Shown: piece by piece, positions 10,840 through 20,827 of the stretch
Numbering within the stretch: the stretch's first letter is position 1
How the letters are laid out: each line of letters starts with the position of its first letter
DNA from: Elephas maximus indicus
Taxonomy: Eukaryota; Chordata; Mammalia; Proboscidea; Elephantidae
Reading direction: 5' to 3'
Length of the DNA: 64,000 nt
NCBI RefSeq assembly: GCF_024166365.1
Contig: NC_064822.1
Location: forward strand, 148,620,823-148,684,822
Program-made: the position numbers and the translations under genes
The notes under the pieces: model-generated
Told to the model about the DNA's origin: nothing
The model's input: only the letters and a program-made list of their open reading frames with translations
The model's database searches: none

Positions 10840-11622
10840 AAACTGTGATATGCCGATGACACAACCTTACTTGCTGAAAGTGAAGAAGACTTGAAGCAGT
10901 CTCTGATGAAGATCAAAGACCACAGCCTTCAGTATAAATTACACCTCAACATAAAGAAAACAAAAATCCTCACAAGTGGACCAATAAGCAACAACATGAT
11001 AAACAGAGAAAAGGTTGAGGTTGTCAAGGATTTCATTTTATGTGGATCCACAATCAACACCCATGGAAGCAGTCGAGAAATCAAATGATATTATTGCACT
11101 GGGAAAATCTGCTGTAAAAGATCTCTTTAAAGTGTTAAAAGGCAAAGATGTCACCTTGAGGACTAAGGTGTGCCTGAACCAAGCTATGGTATTTTCAATT
11201 GCCTAAGGTGCAAGGGAAAGCTGGACCATGAATAAGGAAGACCAAAGAATTGATGCATTTAAATTATGGGATTGGCAAAGAATAGTAAATATACCATGGA
11301 CTTCCAGAAGAACAAACAAATCTATCTTGGAAGAAGTACAGCCAGAATTATCCTTAGAAGCAAGGTTGGCAAGACTTTGTTTCACTTACTTCAGACATGT
11401 TATCAGGCAGGATCAGTCCCTGGAGAAGGACATTATGCTTGGTAAAGTAGAAGGTCAGCAAAAAAGAGGCAGACCTTCAATAAGATGGCTTGCCATTGTG
11501 GCTGCAACAGTGGGTTCAAACACAGCAACAGTTGTGAGGATGGCACAGGACCAGGCATTGTTTCATTCTGTTCTACATAGGGTTGCTACGAGTCAGAAAC
11601 AACCCAATGGCATCTAACAACA
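10840..11622 (+). mobile_element. RTE LINE, 5'-truncated, with intact YADD motif
   Basis: Starts within the reverse transcriptase region at the catalytic motif: 'tatgccgatgac' at 10849-10860 encodes YADD, intact. It continues through the thumb and C-terminal frame to the 'catctaacaacaa' end. The frame is broken by stops and shifts near 11086 and 11206. It lies in an LTR: flanks 'agttttggga' (10827) and 'agtttgggag' (11623) look like the target-site duplication. Confidence 0.9.
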
Positions 11623-11665
11623 AGTTTGGGAGTAGTTATTTGGCAGTAGACACTGGAACAAAGTA
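11623..11665 (+). mobile_element. MaLR/ERVL-type LTR, last bases after RTE
   Basis: 'agtttgggagtagttatttg' and 'gcagtagacactgga' match the last part of the LTR that broke off at 10839 (usual form '...gttttggggtaatttgttacgcagcaata', split here to stay short). This closes the nested structure. Confidence 0.6.
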
Positions 11666-12312
11666 GTACATTTGTTGTAGGATGTATGCTTTAATTTGGT
11701 GTATCAGATTACTTTTTTATACTTACATGGGAACACGTCAGCTCACGGAAGAAAACGTTCTTATCTCTGTTCACGTGCCAATGTGGGATTTGACCTTTTT
11801 AGCCCAAAGTATAATATATACCACTTTGGCGTTGTCATGGCAAGCACTGAGAAATGGTAGGTGTTTGTTTTTCTTAGTTTCCATGGTCCCATTAATTTAT
11901 ACAGACCTGATGTTCTGAGTCGTGGACTTGAATTCAAGTTTTAAGAACAGAATGGTAAAGATACAATGAGGGCCATGGGATTGGAACATTTATCTGGACT
12001 ATCCTAGACTGTCTATTGTGAAGTATTATCTCAATTCACCCAAATTAAAAAGAAAATGTGATATCTTCTGGGATTGAAAAAAAAATCATCAAATTTGCTA
12101 CCTTTTCTTTGGTATTGATATGTATGATATACGCAAGTGGTAATACTAAATAAGTTAAAAAATCAATCAATTCGATAAATAATTTTTAACCATTTGATAC
12201 AGGTACTTTTTTAAAACAAACTATAGCAATAATATTGTTATCATATGGGAGGCTGAATTTCCTTCCTATAGAATCCGTGAAACTAGGTGCTTGCATGATA
12301 ACACATATTGTT
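11666..12312. other. Unassigned sequence
   Basis: No gene or repeat recognised. A 78-codon open frame (11682-11918, plus) is hydrophobic at its start but shows no domain. Confidence 0.45.
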
Positions 12313-12313
12313 T

Positions 12314-12513
12314 TTGTAGTTGTTAGATGCCACAGAGTCGATTTTCTACTTTTAGCAACCCGATGGGACATAGAAGAATTGTCCCCTAGGGTTTTCTAGG
12401 CTATAACCTTTATGGGAGCAGATTGCCATGTCTTTCTCCTGCAGAGTGACTGCGTGGGTTTGAACTTTCAACCTTTCAGTTGGCAGCCGAGCACTTAACC
12501 TTTGTGGCTCCTT
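12314..12513 (-). mobile_element. AfroSINE, long form
   Basis: Reverse complement: 'gttgttagatgccacagagt', 'aggctataacctttatggga', the module 'gccatgtctttctcctgcag' and head 'cagttggcagccgagcactt' ending 'tttgtggctcctt'. The promoter B-box is degraded ('ggtttgaac'). Confidence 0.9.
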
Positions 12514-13448
12514 CTATAATACATATATAGAAACATAGATATTTGAAATAGGTGAAGTAAGCAAAAGAAGTAATTTGCAGTTAATTTTTTCCCCCTTTAG
12601 GGAAAATACATACCTTTGGTAAATTTTGAATTACACCACTAGATGGAGCTCCTTGTTAGAAAGTTATTTGCCTTTTAACCCAAAAAATTGCTTGAGTTAA
12701 AAAGAAAACTTTTTTTTACTGTATGTTCTTTTGGAAATATTAAAGAAATAAATTAAATGTTAAAATGCGTAATAAAATTTTCTGAAAGTTAAATAACCCA
12801 TCTGGGAGTGAGGTTACGTATGCATATATAAAAGTTAATGAATTTCAGAAAAAAATGTCAGTTGTTCACGACTGAAAAATGTGGATCGAACCTCAGAAAT
12901 GTACTCTGAAATTTTCGGTTCCACACAACAGGCTTCCCTTATCAATTCACAGATAATACTGTCATGGTTATCCAGAATGTATACATTCTCTTCTTGCAAG
13001 TATGTACTCTAAAACATTACAAATTGCAATGATGAACAATAATAGGATGGGTGAAGATGTTTTAATGAGATTTATGTCAAAAGCATAAGTAGACAATACT
13101 ATAATTACGAGCAACAGGGCACTATGTTCTCAAGAACTAAAGCGTTTTTCATGTAGACACACACTTTGGTTTTTGTTCCCAGTGATTTGCATAAAAAACC
13201 CACTAACCCACTGCATATAGTTCCTAAATTTCTCATACAACCAAGCGCTACCATAAAAAATTATTACATAATAAAAGAAGATAATGATTGAAATTGGACT
13301 TTTAGATCAAGATGCCAGTGCTGAGCAGACCTACCCAAATTCAGAAAATGCCTATCGAACAGAGAATTAACTTTACTCGCTCTGTCGAGTTCCTGCCTAG
13401 AGAGAGTTTACAGCTCAGGAGACCCTCATCCAACTAACTAACTATTTA
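12514..13448. other. Unassigned AT-rich sequence
   Basis: No gene or known repeat recognised. Confidence 0.5.
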
Positions 13449-13449
13449 T

Positions 13450-13580
13450 TTGTTCCTGTAATTGCATAATAAATATTTATTGAGGGCCTGCTGTGTGGTA
13501 GGCACATTTGTTCTGAGGATACAGGGAGAGTTAAGATTCCTTATGCAAGCTCACATAAACAGACAAGTACTATTCATTGC
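13450..13580 (-). mobile_element. L2-like fragment
   Basis: 'aataaatatttattgagggc', 'ctgctgtgtggtaggcacat' and 'tctgaggatacagggagag' match a common ancient block ('ttattgagcacctactatgtgccaggcac', split by divergence) found in L2-related 3' ends in reverse orientation. Confidence 0.55.
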
Positions 13581-13797
13581 AAATTCTACATTAGAAGCAC
13601 AGAGGACTGATTGACGAAGATTGTCCAGATTGGTAGTAAAATGCCTTTTTTGTTTTTAACCAGTTGCTGCTGAGAGGTGACAAACAGCATTTTGTTATTT
13701 TGGGAAAATGATAAGTTATAAAACACACATGAAAGGTGATTCGATAATTTCCTATCTATAGAGACAGGCGTTTGTATGGACCCACAAACAATAAATT

Positions 13798-13972
13798 GAG
13801 GTTACTAGGGCAACCCTATGCATGTCAGAGTAGAGCTGTGCTCCATGGGGCATTCAGTGGCTGATTTTGGGGAAGTAGGTCACCAGGACTTTCTCCCAAG
13901 ACACATCCAGGTGGACCTAAACCTCCAATCTTTCAGTTAGCACCCAGGCACGTTAACCATTTGCTCTATGCA
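13798..13972 (-). mobile_element. AfroSINE, variant with 'aggtcaccagg' module
   Basis: Reverse complement of an older variant: 'gcaaccctatgcatgtcaga', 'tttggggaagtaggtcacca', 'gtggacctaaacctccaatc', 'tttcagttagcacccaggc'. It ends just upstream of the target word shared by the next two copies. Confidence 0.8.
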
Positions 13973-13992
13973 GAGACTTTAAAATGTCTCAT

Positions 13993-14177
13993 TGCTGTTG
14001 TTAGTTGCCATGGAGATGATTCCAACTCATAGTGACCCATGTGTGCAGAACAGAAATGCTCCATAGGGTTTTCAAGACTCTGATTTTTTGGAAGCAGGTC
14101 ACCAGGCACCTCTAAATGGGTTAGAACCACCAACCTTGTAGACAAGTGCTCAACTGTTTGCACCACCCAGGGTCTCC
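13993..14177 (-). mobile_element. AfroSINE, first of a same-site doublet
   Basis: Reverse complement with tail 'tgctgttgttagttgccatg', then 'ctcatagtgaccca', 'tggaagcaggtcaccaggca' and the head end 'caccacccagggtctcc'. It is preceded by 'taaaatgtctcat' (13980-13992) and followed by a decayed version, 'aaaagcctcac' (14178-14188). Confidence 0.9.
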
Positions 14178-14188
14178 AAAAGCCTCAC

Positions 14189-14386
14189 AAAACCAAAAAC
14201 AAAACCCATTGCCATCGAGTTCATTCTGACTCACAGTCACACTATAGGACAAAGTAAAATGGCTTAAATCTTTATGGAAGCAGACTACTGCCACATCTTT
14301 CTCCCATGGAGTGTCTAATGGGTTTGAACAGTTGACCTTCCAGTTAGCAGCTGAGTGCATTAACCACTATGCCACCAGGGCTCCTA
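14189..14386 (-). mobile_element. AfroSINE, second of a same-site doublet
   Basis: Long-form copy: tail 'aaaccaaaaacaaaaccc', 'gccatcgagttcattctgac', module 'ccacatctttctcccatgg', head 'gccaccagggctccta'. It is followed by 'taaaatgtctcat' at 14387-14399, identical over 13 bases to the word at 13980-13992. Confidence 0.93.
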
Positions 14387-14399
14387 TAAAATGTCTCAT

Positions 14400-14794
14400 A
14401 GAGGAGGTAATATTTGAACAGAGTTTGGGAGCATATTTAGGGGTGTTAGAGATAAAGGAAGTGTTAAAAATGAAGGAAAAGAAATTTGGTTGCACTGAAT
14501 TGGATATGGATATAAAGACGTGTGAGATTGAATAACATGTTATTTGAAAATAAAATGTGCCATATTCTTAGTATTGGAATTCTAGCCTGGGCATAGCTAT
14601 GTGGAAGACTTGATGCTGAGAGTTGTGGGGTGGGAGCTCTCCTGGTTACATCTCAACTTGGAATATTTTCTTCGTGACATCTAAGGGCTATAACCTCTGA
14701 GTATCTGAGATGCTTTTTCTTAAAAAAAACCCACAAATGCCTAAGTATGTTACGTTACAAAAATCCCAAAATATTTTCAATGTTATGATAGGCA
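14400..14794. other. Unassigned sequence
   Basis: No repeat recognised. An open frame of 74 codons (14311-14535) starts in the AfroSINE and has no domain. Confidence 0.45.
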
Positions 14795-14807
14795 GTATAT
14801 ATAGGAC

Positions 14808-14968
14808 TGGAAACCCTGGCGGTGTAGTGGGTAAGAACTACAGCTGCTAACCAAAAGGACACCAGTTCAAATCCACCAGGTGCTCTTTGGAAACTCTATG
14901 GGGCAGTTCTACTCTGTCCTATAGGGTTGTTACGAGCCAGAATCGACTGGATGGCAATGGGTTTGGGT
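14808..14968 (+). mobile_element. AfroSINE, short form, plus arm of an inverted pair
   Basis: 'ggaaaccctggcggtgtagt', 'ccagttcaaatccaccaggt', 'ctatggggcagttctactct', 'atggcaatgggtttggg'. The flanking word 'tatatataggac' occurs exactly at 14796-14807 and 14969-14980, a clean 12-base target-site duplication. Confidence 0.95.
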
Positions 14969-14980
14969 TATATATAGGAC

Positions 14981-15144
14981 CAAAACCAAACCAACCTTGC
15001 TGCTGGTCAAGTCAGTTCTGACTCGTAGCAATCTTGTAGGACAGGGGAGAACTACCCTGTAGGGATTTCAAGGATTTCAAGGATTCAAACTGCAAACCTT
15101 TTGGTTAGCAGCTAAGCTCTTAAGCGCTGCACCGCCAGGGCTCC
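14981..15144 (-). mobile_element. AfroSINE, minus arm of an inverted pair
   Basis: 'caaaaccaaaccaaccttgc', 'gttctgactcgtagcaatct', 'gcaaaccttttggttagcag', 'gcaccgccagggctcca'. It directly abuts the duplication of the plus copy and is followed by a diverged form of the same word ('tgtatatagggcac', 15146-15159). The motif 'aaggatttc' is tandemly repeated at about 15071-15088. Confidence 0.93.
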
Positions 15145-15159
15145 ATGTATATAGGGCAC

Positions 15160-15625
15160 AGTTTGTCAATCCCTCTGAGCTTCCAGGGTAGGATTTACAA
15201 TGAATAGTACTTGTCTGTTTGTATGAGCTTGTATAAGGAATTTTAATCCTCCCTGAATTCTCAGAAGAGTCTAGCATAGTATCTTATTCTTGTGAACTTT
15301 GATGATATTTCAACAATAAGAATACAGAAAAAAGAATTCATGAAGATTCTTTTGGACCACCACTTGGTGTCCAGATCCCAGTTATAACATATCTACATAT
15401 TAGAAGGGAGTGGACATGTAAAAATGCTCAGCAGGAAAGCTGAATCAGGCATTTTATTGGCACCAGGAATATGAAACAGGGAGCAACAGGATGAGAGACA
15501 GCTCTGTAAGTCTCTTTATATATAGAACTCTTTGAAGATTTAATAAAAGAAAGTATTTAACTCACCCAGATAGAAATATCCTTTTTTTTTTTTTTTTGCC
15601 TATTGATGATAAAAGAAGTATTGAC
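15160..15625. other. Unassigned sequence
   Basis: No gene recognised. Words such as 'cctctgagcttcc' (15171-15184) hint at a decayed MIR but do not suffice for a call. A T run lies at about 15583-15597. Confidence 0.4.
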
Positions 15626-15627
15626 CG

Positions 15628-15657
15628 TAGAGGCTCTGGTGGCAGCAATAGATTGAG
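15628..15657 (+). mobile_element. AfroSINE head fragment, plus strand
   Basis: 'agaggctctggtggcagcaa' matches the first bases of AfroSINE ('ggagccctggtggcgcag') and is joined head-first to the minus-strand copy that follows. Too short to be certain. Confidence 0.45.
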
Positions 15658-15785
15658 CCAAACCCATTGTTGTTGAGTCAATTCCAACTCATAGAGACTC
15701 TATCAGACAGAGTAGAACTGCTCCATAGGGTTTTCAACCTGTTGATTGGTAGCTAAGCTCTTGACCACTGGGCTGCCAGGGCTCC
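15658..15785 (-). mobile_element. AfroSINE, with internal deletion
   Basis: Reverse complement: 'aaacccattgttgttgagtc', 'aattccaactcatagagact', 'ctgctccatagggttttcaa' then straight to 'tagctaagctcttgaccact' and 'gggctgccagggctcc'. The B-box segment is partly missing. Confidence 0.88.
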
Positions 15786-15995
15786 AGGCTGAGCTAAGTG
15801 CTCTCCGAATGAACCAGGGAGACGTCGTGCTCCCTCAACACATTTTGGAAAGGCTTTTAAGACAGAGAGATGGAGCCTCTAAATTACTGGATGATAAGGG
15901 AAGTCTAGAGAAAAGGGAGATGGAGGAAAGGGAAGTGAAAAAGAGCAATAAAAAGGAAAATGATAGTAAAGCAAAATCTTACCAAGTTTGATATT

Positions 15996-16135
15996 TAGCT
16001 TTGTGAGAAATTGCAAAACTGTCTTCCAAACTGGCTCTACCATTTTCATTCCCAATAGCAATGAATGAGAGTTTTCTGCTTCTCCACACCCTCACTAGCA
16101 TTTGGTGTTATAAGAAATACAATTTTGAAATGTTG
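15996..16135 (-). mobile_element. L1 LINE fragment (near ORF2 3' end)
   Basis: 'ttgtgagaaattgcaaaact', 'gtcttccaaactggctctac', 'cattttcattcccaatagca', 'cttctccacaccctcact' is the reverse complement of the old L1 region that encodes the ORF2 C-terminal Cys-rich part and its surroundings. Much older than the L1 copies at 38-60 kb. Confidence 0.7.
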
Positions 16136-17238
16136 GTTTATTTACACAGATTGCATTTTCTTTCCTTTTTCCAACCTCTCCCCGATGACAATACAATATA
16201 AACATGGGAAATGACATGAGAGATTTATTTCTTACACTGTCAGATAAGACAATAGGACAATTGACTTTTAAGAAGAAAACTGAGTTGGCATTCTAGCAAG
16301 AAGCTGAAAGGTATAGAACCTCCAATGTGGGAAGTAAAGTAAAACGGTGAGGGAAAAAAAGGGATGGGATGGGGTTTATCTAGTTGAGATTACAAGTCAC
16401 ATACCGAATCCAAAAGTTTAGATTCATTGTTTTGGGGCCTGTACAAATACCTGTCTTTGTAGATAGGAAGTTATCAAATCATCATCTTTCACTTTTATTA
16501 TGTAACTTATTATTTTTCCCCAAATTATAAAACTGCCATTTGCCACCTCTCTCATATTTAGAAAAACAGTCTCCTTAACTGAAATATCAGATTAATGATT
16601 AAGCACTACATCTTCAGAGATGTAAAATAATTTGATACTGACGAGCACACAAAGTATCATGAGTTTGTATTAGATGATAGAGAATCTGCCATTAGTTGCA
16701 ATGCCAATATTGTAAGAGCTGTCTAGCAACAGAAAGGGCTTATTAGTACTGACTCTATTTGGCTAAGGTAAAAAATTAACAGTGAACCAACAAGCCACCC
16801 CCTCAAAAAGAAAAATTCAATGTTCTTTCCTTGCCTTTCCATTATAATTTGAAGCTATCAAAATTAAATGAAATTTCATAATTAAAACACATTTCCCAAA
16901 TATGTCTAACAATGACTTAGCAGAGTAAATGAACAGGGCATACGTGAGAACACAGAGGAAAGGAATAGGAACCAAAGAAGCATTTATAAGGGAAAACTAT
17001 TCTACGCTGGCAAGAGTGAACTGCTGCTGCATAGAAATTGGGAAGTGACATTGTTTAATGTCAACAAAAGAGATGCCAAATATTTTCTTTACAAAGGCCA
17101 GAAAGAAATAATCTACCGTGGAAACCCTGCCTGATTCCAGAGACCGCATGTGTTTCTAGCCTAGTCAGGAAACCTATGAGGTTCTGATTCTTCTCAAAAT
17201 GTGAGAGAAGTCACTTGCTTGTTTTCATTCCTTACTTT
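16136..17238. other. Unassigned sequence
   Basis: No gene or repeat recognised. Confidence 0.5.
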
Positions 17239-17239
17239 A

Positions 17240-17310
17240 ATTTTAGCAAAAAATTGAGTACTTAATATGTGCTAAGCAGTAAGCTAGAAGATGGGGATAG
17301 CCTTGATTTC
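17240..17310 (-). mobile_element. L2-like fragment (weak)
   Basis: 'tgagtacttaatatgtgcta' and 'gcagtaagctagaagatggg' resemble the L2-related block 'ttgagcacctactatgtgcc' ... 'gggctggggata'. Short and diverged. Confidence 0.4.
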
Positions 17311-18297
17311 GACAACTTGGAATTATGTGTTGGACATACACAAATAGGAAAAACAAAACATAGACTTTCTATGTCCCATCTTTCTATGGGCACACCATTT
17401 TTTAAAAAATCTACCATTAGGAAAGAAATGGTGTTTCTTGTTAAATTATGACAAACTATGATTTGTAAAGGCATATCACAATTTCAGGGGAACTGTTTCT
17501 GTTATGTGTGAAAAAATGTGCATTACGGTATGTCTTTCTCACAAGAGTGGTGTGAGGGCCATTTGAGCAGATTCCAAGCCCAGGATTTCCCATGGTGTGT
17601 TCCATGGAACAAGTAGCTATGCAGAATTTGAATAGGTGTATCTAAGAAACGACAACAACTACATAGACAACAAAACGTTCCATGCTTAAAGTAGTTTGGG
17701 AAATGATGAATTGAACAACATTAAATTCCACTGCAGAATATCCTAGAGTTTTTAACATGCAAATGTGAGATGAGTAGAGTACACCCTGGTTCCCAAAATT
17801 GCTTGGCAAAATCCCCCACCCCTTTTATTTACAGGGTATATTGTGGTATTAGGGTTCACTGGAAAATCTTACTGCATTCAGAATTGAATTGAAAACAAGT
17901 ATGTTCAAATTTATTTAAATTTCTTCTCTAATTACTTAGGTTTCAAAGAAATAAAGTAAAGTTAAAATGTAAGTAAAATGCACATGTTCTCTTCCTTGGT
18001 AGTTCACCTATGCCAAATGTCAGGATACGTTCCTACCCTATTGATATGGGCTGAACAACAAAGAAAACTCATTGATTCCTTTTGTTCTTGAGAAATAGTT
18101 ATCCCCAACCTCTTGTTTCCATGGGAAGGGACCTCTATTAGATTATTATTTCTTCTTCTTGCTCTACCTCTTAGCCATTCCTCTTCATAAAGAAGCTGTG
18201 AGTTATCAGAGTGTTGACAGTCATTCCCGGAACATTTTCTGATTGGATAGCAATCATTCACTAATTGACTTTTAGCATAGGGGTATTGCCATTTCTG
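17311..18297. other. Unassigned sequence
   Basis: No gene recognised. The stretch around 17585-17690 ('tggtgtgttccatggaacaa' ... 'aaagtagtttgggaaat') has the feel of a decayed hAT-type DNA relic, but I cannot place it firmly. Confidence 0.4.
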
Positions 18298-18465
18298 TAG
18301 CACAGTAGTTAAGCATACTGAAGTACAAAATTGTCTGGGGTTGCATCCTATCTCAGTTACTTACTAGTTGTAACATCAAAGCTGTTTAATCTCTCTGGGC
18401 TTCTGTTTCCTCATCTGTGAAATGGGAAAAATGGTGGACTACCTCATGGATTATTGTGAAGATTT
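18298..18465 (+). mobile_element. MIR SINE, first part
   Basis: Good match in order: 'tagcacagtagttaagcata', 'cagttacttactagttgtaa', 'ctctctgggcttctgtttcc', 'tcatctgtgaaatggg', 'cctcatggattattgtgaag'. The 3' end resumes at 18556 beyond a microsatellite. Confidence 0.9.
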
Positions 18466-18550
18466 ATATATACATATATATAGAGAGAGAGACATCTATA
18501 GAGAAATTGATAGATATCTACATAGACATCTATGTCAATATCGGTATAGA
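18466..18550. repeat. (TA)/(GA)/GATA-like simple repeat inside MIR
   Basis: 'tatatacatatatatagaga' and 'gatagatatctacatagaca' form a mixed simple repeat sitting where the MIR normally reads 'gaggattaaatgagttaata'. It appears to have grown inside the MIR. Confidence 0.85.
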
Positions 18551-18555
18551 CAAAG

Positions 18556-18615
18556 ATTTGGCTTCAAGCTTCTTGGAGAATAATTGGCACTATATATGTT
18601 AGCTATTTTTTATTA
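18556..18615 (+). mobile_element. MIR SINE, 3' end
   Basis: 'aattggcactatatatgtta' and 'gctattttttatta' fit the MIR end 'cctggcacatag...ctattatta'. It completes the element begun at 18298. Confidence 0.6.
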
Positions 18616-19488
18616 CTATATTGTCTTCCTCTCCCTACCCACCATATAGTGTTAAGAAAAATTCTGCCCACATGCATTTGCTCTGTAGATCTTTTTTTCT
18701 CCTTGGAGGGCGGGGCAGTTCCCAAGGTCCAGACTCTGTGTGAGAAGGAGAGGGTTAGCAAATTCATTTGGTCACACACTTCAACCTGTACTCCAACTCA
18801 GCTTTTATCAGTAATAAACCTCCAATTTTGACCTTTGACTCTTCTATCACTTTATTGTTTCTAAACTCAGGCATAGAAGATTGAAGTGTTATTCTTTATC
18901 CTCCTAAAGTGCCAGAATCTTTTATCCCTTTACATTAAATGCACACATGAGAATCAAATCCAAGCAAGTAATTCTTCATCTGTTTCCTCCAGACCTTACC
19001 AGAATGTCCCAGCCTTCAAAGAACATCTTAAAAGAAAGTATACCCAGATGCCACTCAAAAGAGTAAGAGTAAAATCAGAGGACTATAAATGGACTGTTAA
19101 TTTGAAATTCCCTACAAAGACTCCAGTCAGGCCTCAAGTGCTTTACTAGAATGATTCATCCATTTCCGCTGCAGCGTCAAAGGGCCTTGCCCAAGCCGGG
19201 GCTGAGATGGTTGTACAGTCGAAAGTCCTCCAGTCTCTTTTAGGCCTTTGATAGTCTTGTCTACCCTCGATGCCACTAAAGTCATTTCTTCCTTGAGGAA
19301 ATAAATGAGGGGGAAATGAATATGTGTGTAACCAAGAGGTTCTTCAGCCCTTCTTTCTGGAGAGCTGACTTTTTTAGGAAGAATAATGGCACTTTTCCTA
19401 TCTTTCCATTTTTCTCCGAAAGGTTGCATGGCCCAGAAGAATTCTGAAAGTCCTAAGATATACAAATGCTTCTATTACTGTGATCTTA
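18616..19488. other. Unassigned sequence
   Basis: No repeat recognised. Two overlapping opposite open frames exist, 18886-19149 (87 codons, plus, rich in Lys/Arg) and 19127-19465 (112 codons, minus). Neither shows a domain or gene structure I know. The stretch 19140-19260 is more GC-rich than its surroundings, so it is the one place here where I would not fully exclude a decayed exon or processed pseudogene. Confidence 0.4.
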
Positions 19489-19498
19489 GGAGAATCAT

Positions 19499-19671
19499 TG
19501 GAGCTCTGGCGGCCCAGTGGTTAAGAGCTCAGCGGCTAACCAAAAGGTTGGCAGTTCGAATTCACCAGCTTCTCTTCGGAAACCCTATGGGGCAGTTCTA
19601 CCATGCCCTACAGAGTCACTATGAGTCGGAATCGACCCAAAGGCAAGGTTTTTTTTTTTTTTTTTTTTTAA
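19499..19671 (+). mobile_element. AfroSINE, short form, young
   Basis: 'ggagctctggcggcccagtg', 'gttggcagttcgaattcacc', 'ctatgagtcggaatcgaccc', then a 21-base T tail. The B-box has one change. Flanked by 'gagaatcat' at 19490-19498 and 19672-19680, a 9-base target-site duplication. Confidence 0.95.
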
Positions 19672-19680
19672 GAGAATCAT

Positions 19681-20042
19681 CAGGATGGTTACCTTGTACC
19701 ATGCATATGCTCATTGAAACTCCGAATTCTTTCCCTTCAATCCTCTGTGTGTGCTTGTGTGTAAAGCCTAAAAAGTGTAAGAACTGTAAGTTAAACAGAT
19801 TTCATCTTTTCTTAATCTGTATGATAACCTAAAATAACTTCTCTTCCCCTTCATCTTCCTCCTTTACCTTTTCCTACTCTTTTTTCTTCTAACAAAGGGT
19901 AGATTTCTGACAAATTTAATAGGTTTGAAAATGACAGGCATTGTGACAAAAGCTAATTTTAAATCCGGTGAGGATTACTTTGAAATAAGATCCAAATAGT
20001 AACCCAATTTTCTAGAAAATATTTAATTTTGTGTGACTTCCA
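19681..20042. other. Unassigned sequence
   Basis: No gene or repeat recognised; a short pyrimidine-rich patch at 19840-19890. Confidence 0.45.
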
Positions 20043-20211
20043 AATAGCCCTGGCGACGCAGTGGTTAAGAGCTCAGCTGTTAACTGAAAGATCAGCAGTT
20101 CGAATCTACCAGCTGCTCCTTGGAAACCCTATGGGGCAGTTCTACTCCACTCTGTAAGGTCACTATGAGTTGGAATTTGTTGAACAGCAAAGGGTTTGGT
20201 TTTTGGTTTTC
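20043..20211 (+). mobile_element. AfroSINE, short form
   Basis: 'agccctggcgacgcagtggt', 'cagcagttcgaatctaccag', 'ctatggggcagttctactcc', tail 'gggtttggtttttggttttc'. A complete copy. Confidence 0.95.
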
Positions 20212-20752
20212 TAAACAGCGTGGTGTACTTTGGGAAATCTTTTCCATCAGGTTATTAAGGTTCTCAGTGTTGAACAATTATTGAAGAAGAAACATCATAG
20301 GCAGTTGACATTTCCTTTTGGGGATTTTGCCCAGGATTTGGGGAAATGAATGAGGCATGTGAGAAGACATTAAAAGGCAGTGTTAGCACATTATAGAAAC
20401 ACAGCTGTGCAGTATTTCATAAAACTGTATAAGAATTTTTAAAGTATGGAGGTTTTAATAGATACAAGTGTATATATTCTCAACAACAAAAATAAATTAT
20501 TTATAAAAAAAAGAGTGTAAGCTCAAGGTTAGCATAAAGGACAGTAAAAAATGTTATAACACTCCAGATAGACTAACAAACAGGAATGGAAAGAGTAATT
20601 CTCCTCTCATAAGGGAAAAGTGGGCCATTATTGTCAATCAACTCTGCTTCCATGTTCTTCATTTGGCCTTCTTCTCCAGCTATACTCTCTCCACAGTGGG
20701 ACTTGGGCGGGGGTGGGTGGGGCGGTAACTGGAATATCTGGGGCACATACTT
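20212..20752. other. Unassigned sequence
   Basis: No gene or repeat recognised. A G-rich patch occurs at 20698-20728 ('cgggggtgggtggggcgg'). Confidence 0.45.
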
Positions 20753-20754
20753 TC

Positions 20755-20827
20755 CTAGTAATGGATTCAAACTGCTGACCTTTTGGTTAGCAGCCTGAGC
20801 TCTTAACCTCTGCGTCACTAGGGCTCC
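20755..20827 (-). mobile_element. AfroSINE head only, 3' part missing
   Basis: Only the tRNA-related head is present: 'ggattcaaactgctgacctt', 'ttggttagcagcctgagctc', 'tgcgtcactagggctcc'. Most AfroSINE truncations lose the head; this one lost the LINE-like tail. 'agtaatg' lies on each side (about 20756 and 20827). Confidence 0.85.

Noticed and set aside
15165..15300. MIR fragment
   Set aside because: Only isolated word matches; the order of the MIR core was not found.
17585..17690. hAT-type DNA relic
   Set aside because: A few suggestive words only ('gtgttccatggaac'); not enough order or length to call.
18886..19149. Lys/Arg-rich 87-codon frame as a small gene
   Set aside because: No domain, no similarity recognised, and no supporting context; left as unassigned.
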